Positions 44,533 through 52,926 are shown, counted from the stretch's first letter. The stretch is DNA of 64,000 bases from Mycobacterium sp. 852014-52450_SCH5900713 (GCF_001667075.1 NZ_LZIL01000043.1:1-64000); one strand, 5' to 3'. Numbers and translations are program-made. The notes: generated by a model from the letters alone, not told the origin.

Positions 44533-45317
44533 CAATCGCTCATGGGCAGGACGAACGACGGCGTCAGCGTCTGCGCCTCACCGCCGCGGCGGACCGCGGT
44601 ACCCGCGACATAGAACTCCACGGTGTGATGCCCCCAGGCGTAGTTGGAAATGGCGAAGTGCACCCCGACGACGCCGGTTCCGCCGTCGCGCTCGGCCTCA
44701 CTCTGCATGCGCGACATCGCCAGCTCGCGCGCCTGGTAGCTCCCCTGCGTCCACTGGGGCATCTCGGCGTTGCGTCCAACCTGGCCGAGCGTGCGCAGGA
44801 ACCCTTGCACGGCGATGTGGAATACGCAGTTGCCCATCACGAACGCCACCGGGACAAATCCCGATCGCAGGAGGGTGGTCAGATCCTGCCCGGACAGGTG
44901 ACTGGTGAACGCCTGCCCGTTGGGGCGGCGATAGGCCCCGGGCTTCTCCGTGTATCGCACCGCGGTGCCGACCGCGATGAACTCCAGATGCTCGCCCTCG
45001 CCCTGATGACGCCATTCGAGGCGGACGCCGACCACGCCGTCCGCGCCCAGCGAATCGGCCTCCGCCTGCATCCGCGACATCGCGTTCCAGCGCGCCCGGT
45101 AGGTCGCGTCGGTGAGCACGGGCAGTTCGGATTGTTGCCGGATCCCGGTGAACTGATAACCGACGTGGTAGACCGAGACACCCATCACGAGTTCGATCGG
45201 CTCGAACCCGGCCCCGTGCAGCAAGGCGAATTCGTTGATCGACAGATCGGAGGTGAACACTTTGCCTGCGTGCGACAGCCGTTCGCTGGCAACTGGGTCG
45301 AGCGGGTTCGGTTGCAT
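44532..45317 (-). CDS. Tandem YbjQ-like (heavy-metal-binding domain) protein
   Basis: A 261-residue protein made of two similar halves (about residues 15-125 and 130-250). Each has an EF-type strand (FEPIELVMGVSVYHVG; FVPVAFVMGNCVFHIA) followed by a helix of the form A-M-S-R-M-Q-x-E-A ending in GxxGVVGV. That helix-turn is typical of YbjQ/UPF0145 proteins, which normally form pentamers of single domains. Function is unclear; the heavy-metal label comes from weak fold similarity. It has a strong Shine-Dalgarno (AGGAGGGTG) and is coupled to the small hypothetical gene downstream. Confidence 0.75.
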   Translation of the reverse strand: MQPNPLDPVASERLSHAGKVFTSDLSINEFALLHGAGFEPIELVMGVSVYHVGYQFTGIRQQSELPVLTDATYRARWNAMSRMQAEADSLGADGVVGVRLEWRHQGEGEHLEFIAVGTAVRYTEKPGAYRRPNGQAFTSHLSGQDLTTLLRSGFVPVAFVMGNCVFHIAVQGFLRTLGQVGRNAEMPQWTQGSYQARELAMSRMQSEAERDGGTGVVGVHFAISNYAWGHHTVEFYVAGTAVRRGGEAQTLTPSFVLPMSD

Positions 45318-45506
45318 TGTCAAAACACCCTCCTGCGGTTCGCAGGACAGCCTAGGCCGCCGGACCGCCTCGCACACCCGCAACGTGCGTCTTTCCGGTG
45401 CACCGGCGGCAAAATCAGGGTGCCCGGGGGCGCCGGGCCCGACCCGCGCGGGCACCGCCGCGGCGTCGATGAGATCGATTTGCTGTTGCCCGGCGGTTCG
45501 GGGCGC

Positions 45507-46400
45507 TCAGTGCGCGGCTCGCGCGGCGCCGATCATCGTGTGCAGCTCCTCGACCGACCAGGGTCCGGCGTCGTGGTGGTCGCGGTAGCCCAGGACCCGC
45601 GGTGTCGGCCGGTCGAAGCTACCGACGAATCCGCCTGCCGCGACGAAGATCTGACCCGTCACGGCCCGCGCCAGGTCGCTTGCGAGATACGCGTAGAGCG
45701 GAGCCACGAATGCGGGCGGCGCGCTGTCGAGCGAGGCCTGCATGGTCGTTTCGTCCAGCAGGCCGCGCCGGTGCAGGTCCTCGATGTGCTTCTCGTACTC
45801 GGCGCCGGTGGACAGACGTGTCCGGGCACCCGGGCACACCACGTTGGCTCGCACGCCGTGGCCCTTCAGTTCGGCGGCGATGGCCAGGGTCAGGGAGTTC
45901 ACGGCGCCCTTGCCCGCGGGATAGCCGGTGCCGCCGTAGTCGCCCAGAAATGCGACCGAACTGGTATTGACGATGGCGCCGTGCCCCTGGGCGGCCATGA
46001 CGCGAGCCCCCGCCCGGCACGTGTGGAACACGGTGCCGAGGTGCGCGCTGATCAGGCGGTCGAAGTCGCCCGACGAAATGTTCAGGATCGAAGAGCCGGG
46101 TGGCTCCGCGATCCCCGCGCAGTTGATTAGGGCATCAAGCCGTCCGTACCTGCGCACGCAGTCGTCGATCAGGACGCCGGCGATGCGCTCGTCGTCCGCG
46201 GGTCCGACCACCGCACCGGCGCGCCCGCCGGACGCCGTGACCGCGGCGACGGTCTCCTCGACCGGGCCCGCGTCGCGCCCGTTGACGATCACGCCGGCGC
46301 CCAGGCCGCAGAGCAGCTCGACGACGGCCCGCCCAATCCCACGGCTGCCACCGACCACCGCCACGCCGCGCCCGTCCAGCAGGCGCCCACCGACATTCAT
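45507..46400 (-). CDS. Short-chain dehydrogenase/reductase
   Basis: A 297-residue SDR with the Rossmann motif GGSRGIGRAV, NCAG, the Ser-bearing strand NTSSVAFLG, and the catalytic Y-x3-K as YPAGKGA. A C-terminal extension of about 35 residues follows the usual FVAAGGFVG end and closes with a helix. The substrate is unknown. No Shine-Dalgarno is clear before the ATG. It is the last gene before the long non-coding stretch ahead of the sigma factor, and is divergent from it. Confidence 0.88.
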   Translation of the reverse strand: MNVGGRLLDGRGVAVVGGSRGIGRAVVELLCGLGAGVIVNGRDAGPVEETVAAVTASGGRAGAVVGPADDERIAGVLIDDCVRRYGRLDALINCAGIAEPPGSSILNISSGDFDRLISAHLGTVFHTCRAGARVMAAQGHGAIVNTSSVAFLGDYGGTGYPAGKGAVNSLTLAIAAELKGHGVRANVVCPGARTRLSTGAEYEKHIEDLHRRGLLDETTMQASLDSAPPAFVAPLYAYLASDLARAVTGQIFVAAGGFVGSFDRPTPRVLGYRDHHDAGPWSVEELHTMIGAARAAH

Positions 46401-46783
46401 CGCCGTGACTGTCGTAATGCATTGTGCGCGAACAGCTCTCGGTCAGAGCCGAGGGTGAGTCGCGGGAGATCGGTCTCGAACATTAGGCGAACAGTACCCA
46501 GCCGGGACAGAAATGAGAACCGCGGTCGACACCTTTCGACACGCGCGGAACGTGAGCAGCGCGGGCGCCTCCGGTTGATCCTCGAAATGCCGCTCCGCTT
46601 TGCCGACGGTCGCCGGTTCGAACCGGAAAAACCTGGACGGTCCAGTTCCGCCAGCTGAAAGCGCCGGCATGGGCAAGCGCCAGGAGGTTTGCTGCAATGC
46701 GGTTGGTTTATTCGGTGGAAACGGGTGGGACATGAGCCGGGACCCGGTTGGGGTAAGCGATCGCGGGCGCACGCAATGGGGCG

Positions 46784-46789
46784 TATAGT
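46784..46789 (+). promoter_or_regulatory. -10 box upstream of the sigma factor leader
   Basis: TATAGT, a good TANNNT match, predicting a start near 46796. No clear -35 was found. Confidence 0.4.
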
Positions 46790-46813
46790 CGTAAACGAAG
46801 TCCGTTCTGGATG

Positions 46814-46881
46814 TGTCGCCGTTTAGCTCAAAGCGGCCCGTCAGCCGTATGGCTACTGAGCTCGACATGGCTCCGGCGACA
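46814..46881 (+). ncRNA. Nested stem-loop leader RNA ahead of the sigma factor
   Basis: Three nested helices can form: TGTCGCCG (46814-46821) with CGGCGACA (46874-46881), AGCTCA (46825-46830) with TGAGCT (46857-46862), and AGCC (46843-46846) with GGCT (46851-46854) closing a 4-base loop. A competing hairpin GCCG/CGGC (46818-46821 with 46833-46836) uses part of the outer stem. This suggests a switching leader element; no known riboswitch class was recognised. Confidence 0.45.
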
Positions 46882-47014
46882 AACACCTGAGTCATCTCCC
46901 GTCGGTAACCCCGCGCGTTCGATAAGTGACCAGTCCTGCGGATACAGATGCGGTGAGGCGACGTGCGCATAGCTGCCAGCCTCGCTGCACACGACTCAGA
47001 GGAGTGAGTCAGTA

Positions 47015-47083
47015 ATGCAGAAATGTTTGTGCACCAAAGCTTTCAGGATCAGCCGCGCCGAGAATGGGCGCGTGCGCCTATGA
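47015..47083 (+). CDS. 22-residue leader peptide coupled to the sigma factor
   Basis: A short reading frame of 22 codons beginning MQKCLCTKAF and ending GRVRL. It has a good Shine-Dalgarno (AGAGGAG, 46998-47004, about ten bases before its ATG). Its TGA at 47081-47083 overlaps the ATG of the sigma factor at 47080-47082 as ATGA. The sigma factor start has no Shine-Dalgarno of its own, so ribosomes ending the peptide would restart on it. The peptide is Cys- and Arg/Lys-containing with no known relatives. Confidence 0.55.
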   Translation: MQKCLCTKAFRISRAENGRVRL

Positions 47084-47904
47084 CCAGTGTGATCGCCCCC
47101 GCCCGACCTGCTTCCGCCCCTTCGGCCCCGAGCCGTGACAGAAAAGCCGACGATTCGTACGACGACGTGGTCGAAATGTTCGTGCTGCTGCGCCAGATGC
47201 CGGCTGAGTCGCACGACTACCGTCGCCAGCGCGAACGGATCGTGACCCGCTGTTTGCCCCTGGCCGACCATGTGGCCAGCCACTTCGCGCGCCGCGGCGA
47301 GGGTCTCGATGACCTCATCCAGGTGGCACGACTGGGGCTGATGAACGCCATAAACAGGTTTGATCCCGATAAAGGGCCCAGCTTCATCGGCTTCGCGGTT
47401 CCGACCATGATGGGCGAGGTTCGCCGTTACTTCCGCGACTACAGCTGGGGCATGCGGGTACCGCGGAGACTGCGGGAATTGCACGTGCAGATCAGCAGGA
47501 CGACCGGCGATCTGGCCCAGAAGCTGGGGCGCGCGCCCACCGCGGGCGAGCTGTCGCAAGCGCTGGAAGTCTCCCGCGAGGAAATAGTGGAATGCCTGGT
47601 GGCGGGCGACGCCTACCGCCTGGATTCCCTGGACGCGCCGGTGGGCACCGATAGCTCGGGCACGCCGCGACTGGTCGCGGACGCGGTCGGCGGCATCGAC
47701 CCGCAGATCGAACACATCACCAACCGGGAAGCGCTGCGCGTCCTGGTGTCCGCACTCCCCGAGCGTGAACGCGAGGTCTTGCGCATGCGATTCTTCGAAT
47801 CGATGACGCAGAGCCAGATCGCCGAGTGCATCGGGGTCTCGCAGATGCAGGTGTCCCGCATTCTGGCCAGCACCCTGCGCGGCCTACGCGACCAACTGGA
47901 TTAG
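47080..47904 (+). CDS. SigF/SigB-family (group 3) RNA polymerase sigma factor
   Basis: A 274-residue alternative sigma factor close to mycobacterial SigF. Region 2 reads DDLIQVARLGLMNAINRFDPDKGPSFIGFAVPTMMGEVRRYFRDYSWGMRVPRRLRELH. Region 3 follows with GDLAQKLGRAPTAGELSQAL, and the region 4 helix-turn-helix is MTQSQIAECIGVSQMQVSRILA. SigF proteins control stress and stationary-phase genes and are held by anti-sigma factors of the UsfX type. None is encoded next to this gene, so it is a paralogue outside the usual usfX-sigF operon. An ATG at 47023 would add 19 residues but sits too far from the Shine-Dalgarno. A leader peptide and structured leader precede it. Confidence 0.9.
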   Translation: MTSVIAPARPASAPSAPSRDRKADDSYDDVVEMFVLLRQMPAESHDYRRQRERIVTRCLPLADHVASHFARRGEGLDDLIQVARLGLMNAINRFDPDKGPSFIGFAVPTMMGEVRRYFRDYSWGMRVPRRLRELHVQISRTTGDLAQKLGRAPTAGELSQALEVSREEIVECLVAGDAYRLDSLDAPVGTDSSGTPRLVADAVGGIDPQIEHITNREALRVLVSALPEREREVLRMRFFESMTQSQIAECIGVSQMQVSRILASTLRGLRDQLD

Positions 47905-48022
47905 CCCCTTCATCTCTCCCAGGGCCTTCGGTGCCACGGTGGCGCCGCGCCGCAATGTACTGTGCGATTCGGGAACGAACTCGACGGTGGCGCCGGAGGC
48001 AGCCTGGAAGGGAGCTCGAGCT

Positions 48023-48646
48023 ATGAGGACTTCACGGACGGTGGCCGCGGGCGTCGCGGTGGCGACGGCGCTTGCGGTGGCGGTAGCGGGGTGCGGCAAG
48101 AATCCGACGTCGTCAACGCCGTCGAAGTCGGGGTCGTCCAGCTCGGCCACCAGTGCGCACAGCTCGGCACCGACGTCGTCGGCCGCCGCTCAGCCGAGCG
48201 AGTACACCGGACTGTTGATCCAGGCGAGCGACATCAACGCGCCGATACCGTTCACCGCCACCCCACCGACCTCCAACCCGAATGGCCAGCCGGGCGTCGC
48301 GACGACGTTCAAGGACGAGGACGGCAGCCACGTCATCAAGGACACCATCCAGGTGTTCGCGGACCCCGGCGCCGCCACCGACGCGTTGAACACGGCCAAG
48401 GGCGCTCAGGGTGACGTGATCAAGACCCCGACGACGCAAGCTGCCAACGTCGGAACCGGCGGAACAACGTTGTTGGGCAATAATCCGGACAAGAGCAAGG
48501 GCGTGACGATTCTCCTGTTCACCGAGGGCAGAGCCTTCGTCACGCTGCAGTTCGACGGCCCGCCCGACACCCTGGCCCCCGCGGATTTCGTCAACGACGT
48601 GGGCCAGAAACAAGATGCGGCCATCAAGAAGGGGCTCGGCGGCTGA
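48023..48646 (+). CDS. Probable lipoprotein of unknown function
   Basis: A 207-residue exported lipoprotein. The signal peptide (about residues 1-22, basic start then hydrophobic ATALAVAVA) ends in the lipobox AVAGC, so the Cys would be lipid-modified and anchored in the membrane. A Ser/Thr-rich linker of about 40 residues precedes a folded domain (about 65-207) with two strand-helix repeats. I do not recognise the domain. A GAAGGGAG Shine-Dalgarno lies before the ATG. It follows the sigma factor by about 120 bases. Confidence 0.8.
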   Translation: MRTSRTVAAGVAVATALAVAVAGCGKNPTSSTPSKSGSSSSATSAHSSAPTSSAAAQPSEYTGLLIQASDINAPIPFTATPPTSNPNGQPGVATTFKDEDGSHVIKDTIQVFADPGAATDALNTAKGAQGDVIKTPTTQAANVGTGGTTLLGNNPDKSKGVTILLFTEGRAFVTLQFDGPPDTLAPADFVNDVGQKQDAAIKKGLGG

Positions 48647-48679
48647 GCGCGAACTGACCGCCCACCACAAAGGAGCCCG

Positions 48680-49174
48680 ATGACCATCATCAACGGCATG
48701 CCAGCCCATGCCCTGCTGCTGCACTTCGTGGTCGTGCTGGTACCGCTGACCGCCCTGCTCGAGATCGTTTGCGTGATTTGGCCGACGGCGCGGCGGGGCC
48801 CACTGTTGTGGCTCGCGGTGATATCGGCTGCCGCCACCATGGTGTTGACGCCGATCACGGTAAACGCCGGGGAATGGCTTTACGACCTGAGGGCTAAACC
48901 CACCGCCATCCTGCAGAAGCACGCCGCGCTGGGCGCGACGATGACCTACTTCTCCGCCGCACTGCTCGCGGCCGCGCTGGTGCTGGTGGCGATGCGGCTG
49001 ATCGAACGCCGCTCAGACAAGCGCCGCGTGGTCGTGCGCGCGACCATCGCGATACTGGTGCTCGCCGTCGCCATCGCATCGACGGTCCAGATCTACCGCG
49101 TGGGTGATGCTGGGGCCCAATCGGTTTGGGGTGGCGAAATCACCCGGCTGGAACAATCCCACCACCCTGGTTAA
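48680..49174 (+). CDS. DUF2231-family membrane protein
   Basis: A 164-residue membrane protein with four predicted helices (about residues 12-34, 40-60, 85-105, 115-135). The N-terminal GMPAHALLLHFVVVLVPLTALLE resembles the HP-containing start of DUF2231 proteins, which may bind heme; His residues recur at 10, 15 and near 78. The C-terminal QSVWGGEI also fits that family. The ATG has a very good AAAGGAG Shine-Dalgarno and follows the lipoprotein by 33 bases, so the two are probably one transcript. Confidence 0.8.
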   Translation: MTIINGMPAHALLLHFVVVLVPLTALLEIVCVIWPTARRGPLLWLAVISAAATMVLTPITVNAGEWLYDLRAKPTAILQKHAALGATMTYFSAALLAAALVLVAMRLIERRSDKRRVVVRATIAILVLAVAIASTVQIYRVGDAGAQSVWGGEITRLEQSHHPG

Positions 49175-49189
49175 CGGTCGTCACGTCGC

Positions 49190-49666
49190 CTATGCAATGG
49201 GCGTAAGCAGAAACAGGCGGAACTGGCGCCCGCCCGCGCGATCTTGGGCGAGTTGATAGTTCGGCCAGTGCGCCAGCACCTCGGACCACGCCTTTTCGCG
49301 CTCCTCGCCGGTGAGCAACCGCACCGTCGCGACGAAGCGCTGTCCGCGCCTGCGAACGGTAACTCGCTGCGTGGCTTTCAGATTCGCCGACCACGACGGG
49401 TGGCGGTCCCGGCCCCAGTTGGAACCGACCAGCAACAACCCATTCTCGACGGGCACGTACTGCACCGTCGCCGTGCGGGCGAGGCCCGTTTTGCGACCCG
49501 ACGTCGTGATCCGCACGTTCGGCAGGCCGGCGAGGTCCAGCACGCCGAGCCGCCCACCGGTCGCGAACCGCAACAGCGCCTCAACAGCTTCCGCGACCGG
49601 CCGGCCATTGAGGACGAACCGGCGGTAGGCCACCGGATTGCCGGCCAACCGCTGGAGCGGATTCAT
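49190..49666 (-). CDS. Deazaflavin (F420)-dependent nitroreductase family protein
   Basis: A 158-residue split-barrel protein of the Ddn/Rv3547 family. Typical segments are NVRITTSGRKTGLARTATVQYVPVENGLLLVGSNWGRDRHPSWSANLKA, where the SGRKTG and NWG parts bind F420. Members reduce quinones, esters or nitroimidazole prodrugs. TACAGT lies six bases before the ATG and no Shine-Dalgarno is present, so the message is probably leaderless. It converges on the DUF2231 gene and is divergent from a TetR regulator. Confidence 0.88.
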   Translation of the reverse strand: MNPLQRLAGNPVAYRRFVLNGRPVAEAVEALLRFATGGRLGVLDLAGLPNVRITTSGRKTGLARTATVQYVPVENGLLLVGSNWGRDRHPSWSANLKATQRVTVRRRGQRFVATVRLLTGEEREKAWSEVLAHWPNYQLAQDRAGGRQFRLFLLTPIA

Positions 49667-49672
49667 ACGGTG

Positions 49673-49678
49673 ACTGTA
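49673..49678 (-). promoter_or_regulatory. -10 box for leaderless Ddn-like mRNA
   Basis: TACAGT on the minus strand, six bases before the ATG at 49666, fits the leaderless TANNNT promoter pattern. Confidence 0.45.
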
Positions 49679-49778
49679 TTCCCGTGCGAGCCGGCTTGGG
49701 CGTCGCAACGATGAAATCGCCTTGACGGGGCGGGATTCCAATGCCGACGCGCAGCACACCGCCGCGGCCGCCACGCCG

Positions 49779-49800
49779 TTAAATAAACTGCTTGATTTAA
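49779..49800. promoter_or_regulatory. AT-rich dyad upstream of the TetR gene
   Basis: TTAAAT and ATTTAA, 6-base perfect arms 10 bases apart, in an AT-rich island within GC-rich DNA. It lies 26 bases before the TetR start and in the shared region with the divergent Ddn-like gene. A TetR operator is the simplest reading. Confidence 0.5.
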
Positions 49801-49826
49801 TCGGGCACGCGGTGTTCACTGAGGCG

Positions 49827-50489
49827 ATGACCGCCGAGCGGATCGCCCGTTCCGACAGGTCGACAGGCACCCGGGAGGCGATCCTGTCGGCCGCGGAAGT
49901 GCTGTTCGCCGAACGTGGCATGTACGCCGTATCGAACCGGCAGATCAGCGAGGCGGCCGGGCAGGGCAACAACGCCGCGGTGTGCTACCACTTCGGGACG
50001 AGGACCGACCTGCTCCGAGCGATCGAGAGCAAGCATCGGGAGCCGATCGAGGAATTGCGGGCGCAGATGCTGACCGCCATCGACGATTCGACCGACCTGC
50101 GCGACTGGGTGGGCGCGTTGGTGCGGCCCCTCACCGATCACCTGCACGCGCTCGGGGTGCCCAGCTGGTACGCGCGCTTCGCTGCCCAAGCGATGGCCGA
50201 CCCCACCTACCGCCACGTCGTCACCAAAGACGCGCTCACGTCACCACTGCTGGTGCAGACCATCGACGGCATCAACCACTGCCTCCCCGACCTGCCCAAG
50301 CGGGTGCGTTCGGAACGCATGGTCATGGTGCGCAACCTGCTCATGCATACCTGCGCCGAGCACGAAGGCGCCCTGGCCGAACACGGGCCACGTTCGCGTT
50401 CGGCCTGGCCGGTCGCCGGCGAAGGCCTGATCGACGCCATCGTCGGCCTGTGGCGCGCACCGGTCCACGTGGGCGCGGCAGCCGGCTAG
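49827..50489 (+). CDS. TetR family transcription regulator of the P450 cluster
   Basis: A 220-residue regulator. The helix-turn-helix lies at about residues 15-60: REAILSAAEVLFAERGMYAVSNRQISEAAGQGNNAAVCYHFGTRTDLL. The C-terminal ligand domain is about 150 residues, and its ending (HVGAAAG) is flexible. The start ATGACCGCC has a GAGGCG Shine-Dalgarno. An AT-rich dyad lies directly upstream. It is followed 36 bases later by a P450, amidohydrolase and M24 genes on the same strand, so it probably controls that operon. Confidence 0.9.
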   Translation: MTAERIARSDRSTGTREAILSAAEVLFAERGMYAVSNRQISEAAGQGNNAAVCYHFGTRTDLLRAIESKHREPIEELRAQMLTAIDDSTDLRDWVGALVRPLTDHLHALGVPSWYARFAAQAMADPTYRHVVTKDALTSPLLVQTIDGINHCLPDLPKRVRSERMVMVRNLLMHTCAEHEGALAEHGPRSRSAWPVAGEGLIDAIVGLWRAPVHVGAAAG

Positions 50490-50525
50490 TCGACCGAAAA
50501 CCAAACCAGGCCAGCAAGGAGAACG

Positions 50526-51749
50526 ATGACCGACGTCTCGACCGCCACGGATATTCCGGAGTTCCCGATGTCGCGCGCGCCGGGTTGCCCGTTCGCCCCG
50601 CCGCCAAAGGTGTTGGAGCTCAACACCGACAAGCAGCTGAGCCGGGTGCGGATCTGGGACGACAGCACACCGTGGTTGATCCACGGCTATGAGGCGATCC
50701 GGGCGTTGTTCACCGATTCACGCGCCAGCGTCGACGACCGACTGCCCGGCTATCCGCATTGGAATGCGGGCATGCTCGCGACGGTGCACAAGCGTCCGCG
50801 ATCGGTTTTCACCTCCGACGCCGAAGAACACACCCGATTCCGCCGGATGCTGTCAAAACCCTTCACGTTCAAGCGGGTTGAGGCGCTGCGGCCCGCGGTG
50901 CAGCAGATCACCGACGATCACATCGACGCATTGCTGGCCGGCCCCAAGCCGGGCGACATCGTCAGCACCTTGGCGCTGCCCGTCCCGTCGCTGGTCATCA
51001 GCCAATTGCTGGGCGTGCCATACGAGGACGCCGACTTCTTCCAGGCCCAGGCCCAGCGGGGCATGGGCCGCTACGCCACCGAGGAGGACACGGCGCAGGG
51101 CGCCGCGTCGTTGGCGAAGTACCTGGCGAACTTGGTGCGGGCCAAAATGCAAGACCCGTCGGAGGATTTGGTGTCCGACCTGGCCGAGCGGGTCAACGCC
51201 GAAGAGCTCAGCGTGCGCGAGGCCGCGCAGTTGGCCACCGGCGTGCTCATCGCCGGCCACGAGACCACCGCCAACATGATCAGTCTGAGCATCGCGGCAC
51301 TGCTCGACCACCCCGACCAGCTGGCGCTGATGCGCGATACCGACGACCCGAAGGTGATCGCCGTCGCGGTCGAGGAATTGATGCGCTACCTCAGCATCAT
51401 TCAGACCGGGCAGCGCCGCATCGCCGTCGAGGACATCGAGGTGGGCGGCGAGACGATCCGGGCCGGCGAGGGCATCATCCTCGACGTGGCGCCGGCGAAC
51501 TGGGATGCCCGGCAATTCCCCGACCCGGACCGGCTCGACCTGCGCCGGGAGGACGGCGCGCACGTCGGGTTCGGCTACGGCCGGCACCAGTGCGTCGGGC
51601 AGCAGCTGGCCCGGATGGAACTGCAGATCGTCTTGCCCACCTTGCTACGCCGCGTCCCGACACTGCGGCTCGCGGGGCCCGTGGAAGAGCTGCCGTTCAA
51701 ACACGACGCGCTGGCCTATGGCCTCTACGAGCTGCCAGTGACATGGTGA
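50526..51749 (+). CDS. Cytochrome P450 (CYP105-like)
   Basis: A 407-residue soluble P450. The I-helix motif is AGHETTA, ExxR is in EELMRYL, and the heme loop is FGYGRHQCVGQQLAR with the Cys near residue 356. The short N-terminus opening RAPGCPFAPPP resembles CYP105/107-type actinobacterial enzymes. It hydroxylates an unknown hydrophobic compound and needs a ferredoxin and reductase not encoded nearby. The ATG has an AAGGAG Shine-Dalgarno. It lies between its probable TetR regulator and an amidohydrolase seven bases on. Confidence 0.93.
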   Translation: MTDVSTATDIPEFPMSRAPGCPFAPPPKVLELNTDKQLSRVRIWDDSTPWLIHGYEAIRALFTDSRASVDDRLPGYPHWNAGMLATVHKRPRSVFTSDAEEHTRFRRMLSKPFTFKRVEALRPAVQQITDDHIDALLAGPKPGDIVSTLALPVPSLVISQLLGVPYEDADFFQAQAQRGMGRYATEEDTAQGAASLAKYLANLVRAKMQDPSEDLVSDLAERVNAEELSVREAAQLATGVLIAGHETTANMISLSIAALLDHPDQLALMRDTDDPKVIAVAVEELMRYLSIIQTGQRRIAVEDIEVGGETIRAGEGIILDVAPANWDARQFPDPDRLDLRREDGAHVGFGYGRHQCVGQQLARMELQIVLPTLLRRVPTLRLAGPVEELPFKHDALAYGLYELPVTW

Positions 51750-51756
51750 GTGGACG

Positions 51757-52926
51757 ATGATGTCATCGCAAACTCGCGCCCTGTACCCGGAGGGCGTGAT
51801 CGGCGCGCCCAAGCACCGGCGGGGTCACGCCGCCGGCGTCAGCACGGGCCTGCCCCCCGGTACTGAGGTGTTTTCCGCCGACAACCACATTTCGGTGGCC
51901 GACGACATCTTCTACGACCACTTCCCCGACGACCTGAAGGATTACGCGCCGCGAATCTGGTACGAGGACGGCGCCTACCTGCTCGGCCGGCCGGGGCAGT
52001 CGATGGTGATCGGCGATTTCAGCGCGGTGCTGATGCAGTACGACGACCTGGCCGGGGCGGTCAGCAGCAACATCGACGCCCGCGTGCGCGAGCTCGCCGA
52101 GGACGGCGTCGATAAAGAACTGGTGTTTCCCAACGCGGTGTTGGCACTGTTCCACTATCCCGACAAGGACCTTCGGGAGCGCATCTTCCGCATCTACAAC
52201 GAACACATCGCCGCCTTCCAGGAGCGCTCCGATGGCCACTGCTACGGTGTCGGTCTGATCAACTGGTGGGATCCGCGCGGAGCCCGGCGCACGCTGAACG
52301 AGCTGAAATCGCTGGGGCTCAAGACGTTTCTGATGCCGATAAGCCCCGGCATCGACGACAACGGCCACGCCATCGACTTCGCCGGTGCCGCGATGAGTGC
52401 GGTGTGGGACGAAATCGAGGACGCCGGGCTGCCGGTAGCCCACCACATCGGCGAGAGCCAGCCGAAGGTTCCGAGCGAGGTCAACAGCGTCGCGGTGGCC
52501 ATGATGGTCAACATCGACTCGTTCCGGGAGATGTTCTCCAAGTACGTCTTCGGCGGCATCCTCGACCGCCATCCGCGGCTGCGGGTCGGCTGGTTCGAGG
52601 GCGGTATCGCCTGGGTCCCACCGGCTTTGCAGGACGCCGAGCACGTGCTGGCCTCGTACCGGCACATGCTCGCACACCAACCCGAACACGACGTCCGTTA
52701 CTACTGGGACACCCACATGTGCGCCTCGTTCATGGTGGACGGCCTTGGGCTCGCCCAGATCGACGAGATCGGCATCGACAAGGTGATGTGGTCGTCCGAC
52801 TACCCGCACAACGAAAGCACTTACGGATATTCGGAGCGGTCCCTGGCCGCGGTGGTCGATGCCGTCGGTCCCGAGGACGCCGTCCGCGTCGTCAGCGGAA
52901 ACATCAGAAACTTCCTGGGTATCTGA
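51757..52926 (+). CDS. Amidohydrolase (ACMSD/amidohydrolase_2 family)
   Basis: A 389-residue TIM-barrel hydrolase. The first metal motif is FSADNHIS, with a single His where many relatives have H-x-H. A central HHIGE, HPRLRVGWFEGG, and the C-terminal WSSDYPHNEST carry the other ligands. The family decarboxylates or hydrolyses ring-derived acids (for example ACMSD and gamma-resorcylate decarboxylase). Its seven-base spacing from the P450 and one-base spacing from the M24 gene indicate an operon. The reaction cannot be stated. Confidence 0.88.
   Translation: MMSSQTRALYPEGVIGAPKHRRGHAAGVSTGLPPGTEVFSADNHISVADDIFYDHFPDDLKDYAPRIWYEDGAYLLGRPGQSMVIGDFSAVLMQYDDLAGAVSSNIDARVRELAEDGVDKELVFPNAVLALFHYPDKDLRERIFRIYNEHIAAFQERSDGHCYGVGLINWWDPRGARRTLNELKSLGLKTFLMPISPGIDDNGHAIDFAGAAMSAVWDEIEDAGLPVAHHIGESQPKVPSEVNSVAVAMMVNIDSFREMFSKYVFGGILDRHPRLRVGWFEGGIAWVPPALQDAEHVLASYRHMLAHQPEHDVRYYWDTHMCASFMVDGLGLAQIDEIGIDKVMWSSDYPHNESTYGYSERSLAAVVDAVGPEDAVRVVSGNIRNFLGI

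Larger units (their letters stand above)
46401..47014 (+). promoter_or_regulatory. Long leader and promoter region of the SigF-like sigma factor
   Basis: 614 bases without a protein gene before the leader peptide. From left to right: a 14-bp palindrome CCGGTTCGAACCGG (46613-46626), a TATAGT -10-like box (46784-46789), a nested stem region (46814-46881) and the Shine-Dalgarno AGAGGAG (46998-47004). If transcription starts near 46796, the 5' leader is about 220 bases before the leader peptide, unusually long for mycobacteria. Confidence 0.5.

Noticed and set aside
46601..46640. GGTTCGAACC resembling a tRNA T-arm
   Set aside because: The T-stem would have only four pairs, and no acceptor stem, anticodon arm or D-arm fits around it; it is a simple palindrome.
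46660..46735. GTTT...GGGTGG as a SigF promoter for the sigma factor itself
   Set aside because: The spacer is 13 bases and the -10 differs from GGGTAT, outside the accepted SigF pattern.
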